Part shown: in pieces, positions 22,000 through 24,633 of the stretch
Layout of the letters: each line of letters opens with the position of its first letter
Numbering within the stretch: the first letter of the stretch is position 1
Virus record (IMG/VR): IMGVR_UViG_3300036985_004253
Location: 1-24,633 of that record
Source: a virus
Reading direction: 5' to 3' (one strand)
Length of the DNA: 24,633 nucleotides
Translations under genes and position numbers: made by a program
Notes under the pieces: model-generated
What the model was told of the DNA's origin: nothing
Seen by the model: the letters and a program-made list of their open reading frames with translations, nothing else
The model's database searches: none

Positions 22000-22394
22000 G
22001 GGTGCTCGCTTGTGTAGTGGGCGGTGATGTCTTCGCTCATTCTTACAAATCCAAGTTCGACGGCCTTGTTGAAGTCTACAATCACAAGGCCGGATTCCTC
22101 CATCAGCCTTTGAACCTGAGGACTTGCATGCGAATAGTAGTCAGCGATCAAGTCGAAGTTGAATCCATTGTGGCGCTGAGCCGCCATGATCAAAAATTCT
22201 TTTTCGGGCTGGCTTGCGTTCGACTTTTCAATGGCGAGCTCAAGTTCCAAGGTTTTGTTTCTGTCAACAAGTTCTACCAAGTGCGGCTTGCGCTTTGATG
22301 GTTCGTAAATGAGGTTTTTGGCGGTCGTCTTGCTGTAGATCGTTTCAGGAGCAGCAAGCCTCTGATCGTCTATGAAAAGTGATGCTTGTTTCAT
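21996..22394 (-). CDS. Conserved-looking phage protein (132 aa), unknown, in the glycosyltransferase operon
   Basis: The ATG at 22394 and the stop both overlap neighbours (ATGA). The N-terminus is polar (MKQASLFIDDQRL). The C-terminal half, AAQRHNGFNFDLIADYYSHA followed by PQVQRLMEESGLVIVDFNKA and VELGFVRMSED, has a pattern I recall from phage proteins near DNA-modification genes, some fused to ParB-like or methyltransferase domains. I cannot name the function. Its place directly before the glycosyltransferase pair suggests a part in the same modification pathway. Confidence 0.75.
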   Translation of the reverse strand: MKQASLFIDDQRLAAPETIYSKTTAKNLIYEPSKRKPHLVELVDRNKTLELELAIEKSNASQPEKEFLIMAAQRHNGFNFDLIADYYSHASPQVQRLMEESGLVIVDFNKAVELGFVRMSEDITAHYTSEHP

Positions 22395-23236
22395 TTTTTC
22401 AATTCTTCGATTTGCTGCTTGGTGAGAACTGCCCCAACCATTTTTCCACTCTTGCCAAGTCGGATGTTTTGACGGGCAGTAGCTTCGGAGATTTCGAGGC
22501 CGCTCTTTGTGATAAATGCTGCGAACTGCTCGTATGTTACTCCAGCCGCTCCAGCTGTCATTGCGACTCGGCAGATAGAGCTTCCAAAAAGAGCGTTTGA
22601 CCTCGAAGGCTTGGCTGACTTTTCCGCCTTGCTTGCGACAGGAGCGTCGGCGCGAGTTTTGAATACTTCCTGTTCTGATTTTTTTGATTTGTCTGTTTTT
22701 GTTTTCACGGTTTCGATGTGTGGTGTTTCTGTTTCGTCGCTGGTTTCGGTCTCCGGCAGCGGCGACTTGCGCTGCGAGAGAAAGTGAACTAGATTTTCAG
22801 CCCGCTCTTTTTCGTTAAGGCGGACGAGCTGGTGACAGACACAGTCTCTGAAGAAGAACTCGCTGAGCCAGCGGTCGTCCTGCCAGACGTTGCCGTCCAG
22901 ATCGCCAAGGACGCAACCGTCAGCAGTGACTTGGAACACGGTGCAGAACCCTCCTTCGTAGCAGAGCATGTCGCCGCACTCGGCTTTTATCTTGTCCTTG
23001 TGCTTGCCGCTTTTGGCTTCGGCCTGCTCTGCAAGAAAGTCGGCCACCCCGGCTTCGCCACGCCGCTCGAACAAACGGTCACGGCTGATGTCAACGTTGA
23101 TGCCGTTGTCAAGCGCGTGCGGGCGTCGCCCTTTGAACTCCGTCACCGGCTTGATGTTTGCCCGGTCGCCCTTGATTGACATGACGATGACCAGACCGCC
23201 GTCAATCTGTACTACGTCGCCGATTTGCGCATTCAT
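22391..23236 (-). CDS. Unknown 281-aa protein with Cys-rich middle and winged-helix-like C-terminus
   Basis: The ATG at 23236 overlaps the preceding stop and has GGAGG seven bases upstream, the best ribosome site in the window; a longer start at 23266 lies inside the upstream gene. The N-terminus is a beta-like KOW/SH3-style segment (IGDVVQIDGGLVIVMSIKG). Residues about 85-150 hold several cysteines (CGDMLCYEGGFC, FFFRDCVCHQLVR). A charged linker follows, then a compact C-terminal domain (ICRVAMTAGAAGVTYEQFAA... ATARQNIRLGK) that may be a winged helix. No family is recognised. The strong ribosome site suggests it sets expression of the downstream chain. Confidence 0.75.
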   Translation of the reverse strand: MNAQIGDVVQIDGGLVIVMSIKGDRANIKPVTEFKGRRPHALDNGINVDISRDRLFERRGEAGVADFLAEQAEAKSGKHKDKIKAECGDMLCYEGGFCTVFQVTADGCVLGDLDGNVWQDDRWLSEFFFRDCVCHQLVRLNEKERAENLVHFLSQRKSPLPETETSDETETPHIETVKTKTDKSKKSEQEVFKTRADAPVASKAEKSAKPSRSNALFGSSICRVAMTAGAAGVTYEQFAAFITKSGLEISEATARQNIRLGKSGKMVGAVLTKQQIEELKK

Positions 23237-23466
23237 TTCGTTTCCTCCAGTTTTGGGCCAGTCCAAGTTAGGACGTGCCCAGCCTCCTCAACCAGCCCGC
23301 AGTTCTTGAGCGTCTGGATGATCTTTTCGTAAGTTGCGAAATCCATGTGAGGCATGACGTTCGCGTAAAATGTTCCGCTCGGAACGCTGCCGAGCTGGCG
23401 GATGGCGTCAGCGAAGACGCGCACGGTGTCCAGCGCGGCTTTGACTTGTTCTTTGGTTGCTGTCAT
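23233..23466 (-). CDS. Small winged-helix-like protein (77 aa), unknown
   Basis: I take the ATG at 23466 (MTATKEQVKAALDTVR...); the longer frame to 23616 runs through an Arg-rich, unlikely N-terminus and a strong hairpin. The protein has two helices, a short turn (LGSVPSGTFYANVMPHMDFA) and a beta-hairpin-like end (GLVEEAGHVLTWTGPKL), a layout typical of small winged-helix proteins. It is the first gene of the overlapping chain that includes both glycosyltransferase-fold enzymes. A regulatory role is only a guess. Confidence 0.7.
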   Translation of the reverse strand: MTATKEQVKAALDTVRVFADAIRQLGSVPSGTFYANVMPHMDFATYEKIIQTLKNCGLVEEAGHVLTWTGPKLEETK

Positions 23467-23483
23467 AATTTGAGATTTAGTTT

Positions 23484-23517
23484 GGCAGCCGCTCCGAACG
23501 AATCGGTGACGGCTGCC
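23484..23517 (-). promoter_or_regulatory. Long hairpin in the gap before the modification operon
   Basis: GGCAGCCG (minus strand, 23510-23517) pairs perfectly with CGGCTGCC (23484-23491), and inside it CCGA/TCGG forms a second short stem, making a nested 34-base structure. No U-tract follows. It lies about 20 bases before the start at 23466, in the 98-base gap 23467-23564, and could be a terminator remnant, an mRNA-processing site or a protein-binding leader. Nothing else is evident in this gap. Confidence 0.4.
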
Positions 23518-23564
23518 GCCCCTGCGAAGAATGCGACTCCTAAGAAGCAGGGGAAATTGGCTTG

Positions 23565-23789
23565 TTATTGCAGCAACCTCTCGGCTGCGACGCCTTTTTG
23601 GAACGCGCTGCGACACGCTTCTTTTTCTTCGTCTGTGAGTTGAGAGAATGACTCAACTCCGTCACGGAAGTAATAGGCTGATGAATCGAGATATTCACGT
23701 CGGGAGCTTCCGGGATTGGCTTGATGCTCCGCTCCAAATTGGCGAGCGGCGAAAATGCCGCGCTCTTTGCTTCGTGTTCCAATGTCCAT
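23565..23789 (-). CDS. Small hydrophilic protein (74 aa), unknown
   Basis: The ATG at 23789 lies four bases after the preceding stop, which fits co-translation. The sequence MDIGTRSKERGIFAARQFGA, then YLDSSAYYFRDGVESFSQLT and DEEKEACRSAFQKGVAAERLL, is mostly helical and polar and reads like a real protein. Competing frames over the same bases are Arg/Ser-rich shadows. No motif or family is recognised. Confidence 0.65.
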   Translation of the reverse strand: MDIGTRSKERGIFAARQFGAEHQANPGSSRREYLDSSAYYFRDGVESFSQLTDEEKEACRSAFQKGVAAERLLQ

Positions 23790-23793
23790 GGTT

Positions 23794-24033
23794 TTAGTGA
23801 GTTAAGACTGCGCGTTGAAGTTCTGCGTTGTAGGCCGCCTGTGCGCTCGCCAGTGCAGCGAAGGCTGCGCTGCGCTCTGAGCGTGAGCTGTATTGGTAAA
23901 CGTCTTGAGCTTGGTGAGCGGCAGCGAGCAGTTGGCGCAGCTTCAAGTCTTGCGCACTCAGTGTCGGCCATTCGCCCTGGGGAAGAACCAAGTTTCCGCT
24001 TTTATCTTTTGGATAGTTTTTCATTTGTCGCAT
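23794..24033 (-). CDS. Small Ala/Gln-rich helical protein (79 aa), unknown
   Basis: The protein starts at ATG 24033 or, three codons later, at 24024, where GAGAAAG is better spaced. The second half is a long helix rich in Ala and Gln (LKLRQLLAAAHQAQDVYQYS, then AAFAALASAQAAYNAELQRA), probably a coiled coil. It is the first gene after a candidate promoter. No family is recognised. Confidence 0.65.
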   Translation of the reverse strand: MRQMKNYPKDKSGNLVLPQGEWPTLSAQDLKLRQLLAAAHQAQDVYQYSSRSERSAAFAALASAQAAYNAELQRAVLTH

Positions 24034-24074
24034 TCTTTCTCGGCCTCGGACTCTTCGCCCTCAACCGTGATTAG

Positions 24075-24103
24075 ATTAAAGCACAACGGTCCATGTCTGT
24101 AAA
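24075..24103 (-). promoter_or_regulatory. Candidate sigma-70 promoter
   Basis: On the minus strand TTTACA (24098-24103) and TTTAAT (24075-24080) are 17 bases apart, each one mismatch from TTGACA and TATAAT. An A-rich stretch just upstream could act as an UP element. Transcription would start near 24067 and reach the gene at 24033. CTGTAAAC occurs twice on the plus strand, at 24097-24104 (over the -35) and 24132-24139, and could be a paired operator. The second copy lies at the end of the HNH-like gene. Confidence 0.45.
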
Positions 24104-24125
24104 CGGTTTTTTTGGAGTTATTTTT

Positions 24126-24611
24126 TTACCCCTGTAAACACTGTTCAATTTCGCGCTCTGTCGGCCCGGGACGACCCCAGTCGCCTTTCGAACACAGCCA
24201 GCCGCGCTTCCGGGCTTCGTCCATATTAGCGTGCACCCAGCGGTGGCCTTGCTTTGAAATCGCCATCCAAAACCTCTCGTCGAGCAACAGGCTGCCAGCT
24301 CGCCCTCTGAGGTGGTGAACCTCGTTGAGCTTATTTGAGCACGGCCATCCGTAAATGACGCTCTCACGCAGTTCGTCGATCTCATTTACGACCAGACACG
24401 TTTCGCCGCGAGCGATCGCAGCAGCGACGAACGCTCTGGCCTTGTCGCGGTATTCCTTGCCAGTGACTTGCCGCTTCTTTGAAATCGGCTTGATGAACTT
24501 TCGAATCTTGGCGAGCTTCTCCGGCTTCGTCATGGTCTTGATTGCTTGCGACGGAAAAGCAGCGAGCCATGGTGCAGGTTTCCCTTTCTTGATGTATCCT
24601 CGAAGACTCAT
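24126..24611 (-). CDS. HNH-like endonuclease (161 aa)
   Basis: The C-terminal half carries the HNH pattern of phage proteins: NKLNEVHHLRGRAG near residues 94-107, SLLLDERFWMAISKQGHRWV near 108-126 and HANMDEARKRGWL after it. The EVHH pair and the later His of GHRW are the likely metal and catalytic residues. The paired cysteines that often bind zinc around this motif are missing (only one Cys lies before EVHH). The N-terminus is basic. The ATG at 24611 is used; M27 (24533) is an alternative. HNH proteins in phages act in packaging or as homing nucleases; near terminase genes packaging is common, but here it lies about 7 kb away. Confidence 0.75.
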   Translation of the reverse strand: MSLRGYIKKGKPAPWLAAFPSQAIKTMTKPEKLAKIRKFIKPISKKRQVTGKEYRDKARAFVAAAIARGETCLVVNEIDELRESVIYGWPCSNKLNEVHHLRGRAGSLLLDERFWMAISKQGHRWVHANMDEARKRGWLCSKGDWGRPGPTEREIEQCLQG

Positions 24612-24633
24612 AATTTTTCAAATACTTCGGTCA

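Noticed and set aside
23540-23971. 143-residue minus-strand frame
   Set aside because: Arg/Ser/Pro-rich shadow of the two small genes at 23565-23789 and 23794-24033.
24071-24385. 104-residue minus-strand frame over the HNH-like gene end
   Set aside because: Out of frame with the HNH motifs and runs through the candidate promoter.
1-24633. tRNA genes, CRISPR arrays, insertion sequences, attachment sites
   Set aside because: I looked for cloverleaf-like arms, regularly spaced repeats and transposase or integrase motifs and saw none.

Overview
The window is a stretch of a tailed double-stranded DNA phage (Caudoviricetes) genome or a closely related prophage. Every convincing gene lies on the minus strand, so the genome reads from base 24633 down to base 1. 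Genes are packed very tightly, with many ATGA or GTGA stop/start overlaps. Head genes of the phage Mu type place it: a DUF935-type portal, a Mu gpI-like prohead protease, a capsid protein, a gp36-like connector and a MuF-type head protein. I see no tRNA, rRNA, CRISPR array, integrase, transposase, lysis gene or tail gene. The host cannot be fixed from the sequence; a Sec-type signal peptide and a bacterial-type sliding clamp only say that it is a bacterium.

Bases 24611-18274 hold the early or replication side. In order of transcription these are an HNH-like protein, three small unknown proteins, an unknown 281-residue protein and an unknown 132-residue protein. Next come two glycosyltransferase-fold enzymes, a small unknown protein, a complete DNA polymerase III beta clamp, a small unknown protein and a PD-(D/E)XK nuclease. 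From 23466 to 20130 six genes are chained by four-base overlaps. Two of these are the most interesting genes of the window. One resembles TET-associated glycosyltransferases (TAGT), a family linked to phage DNA-base hypermodification. The other resembles plant reversibly glycosylated polypeptide / UDP-arabinopyranose mutase and keeps the DDD motif and two arginines at the family's spacing. My reading is that the phage makes an activated sugar, possibly UDP-arabinofuranose, and puts it on its DNA.

Bases 18254-14537 hold an HTH regulator, an unknown protein, the small and large terminase subunits and a cluster of very small genes. At least one very short open frame, of 18 codons, links this cluster to the portal gene.

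Bases 14535-1 hold the head module: the portal, a run of small structural-looking proteins, and a 496-residue protein with a likely lectin-like beta-sandwich. A long mosaic protein of about 1173 residues follows; it carries the prohead protease, a ferritin-like segment and repeated His-rich helical units. After it come the major capsid protein, a signal-peptide protein, a 65-residue protein, a gp36-like connector, and a MuF protein that runs off the window. This last gene is open over its whole visible length of 741 codons. It carries a MuF core followed by what looks like a kinase domain of the HipA/PI-kinase type, so it may be a virion-delivered effector.

No stretch above about 150 bases lacks a gene. 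The gaps of about 90-140 bases (14979-15121, 23467-23564, 24034-24125) hold a possible frameshifted small gene, a strong hairpin and a candidate sigma-70 promoter.
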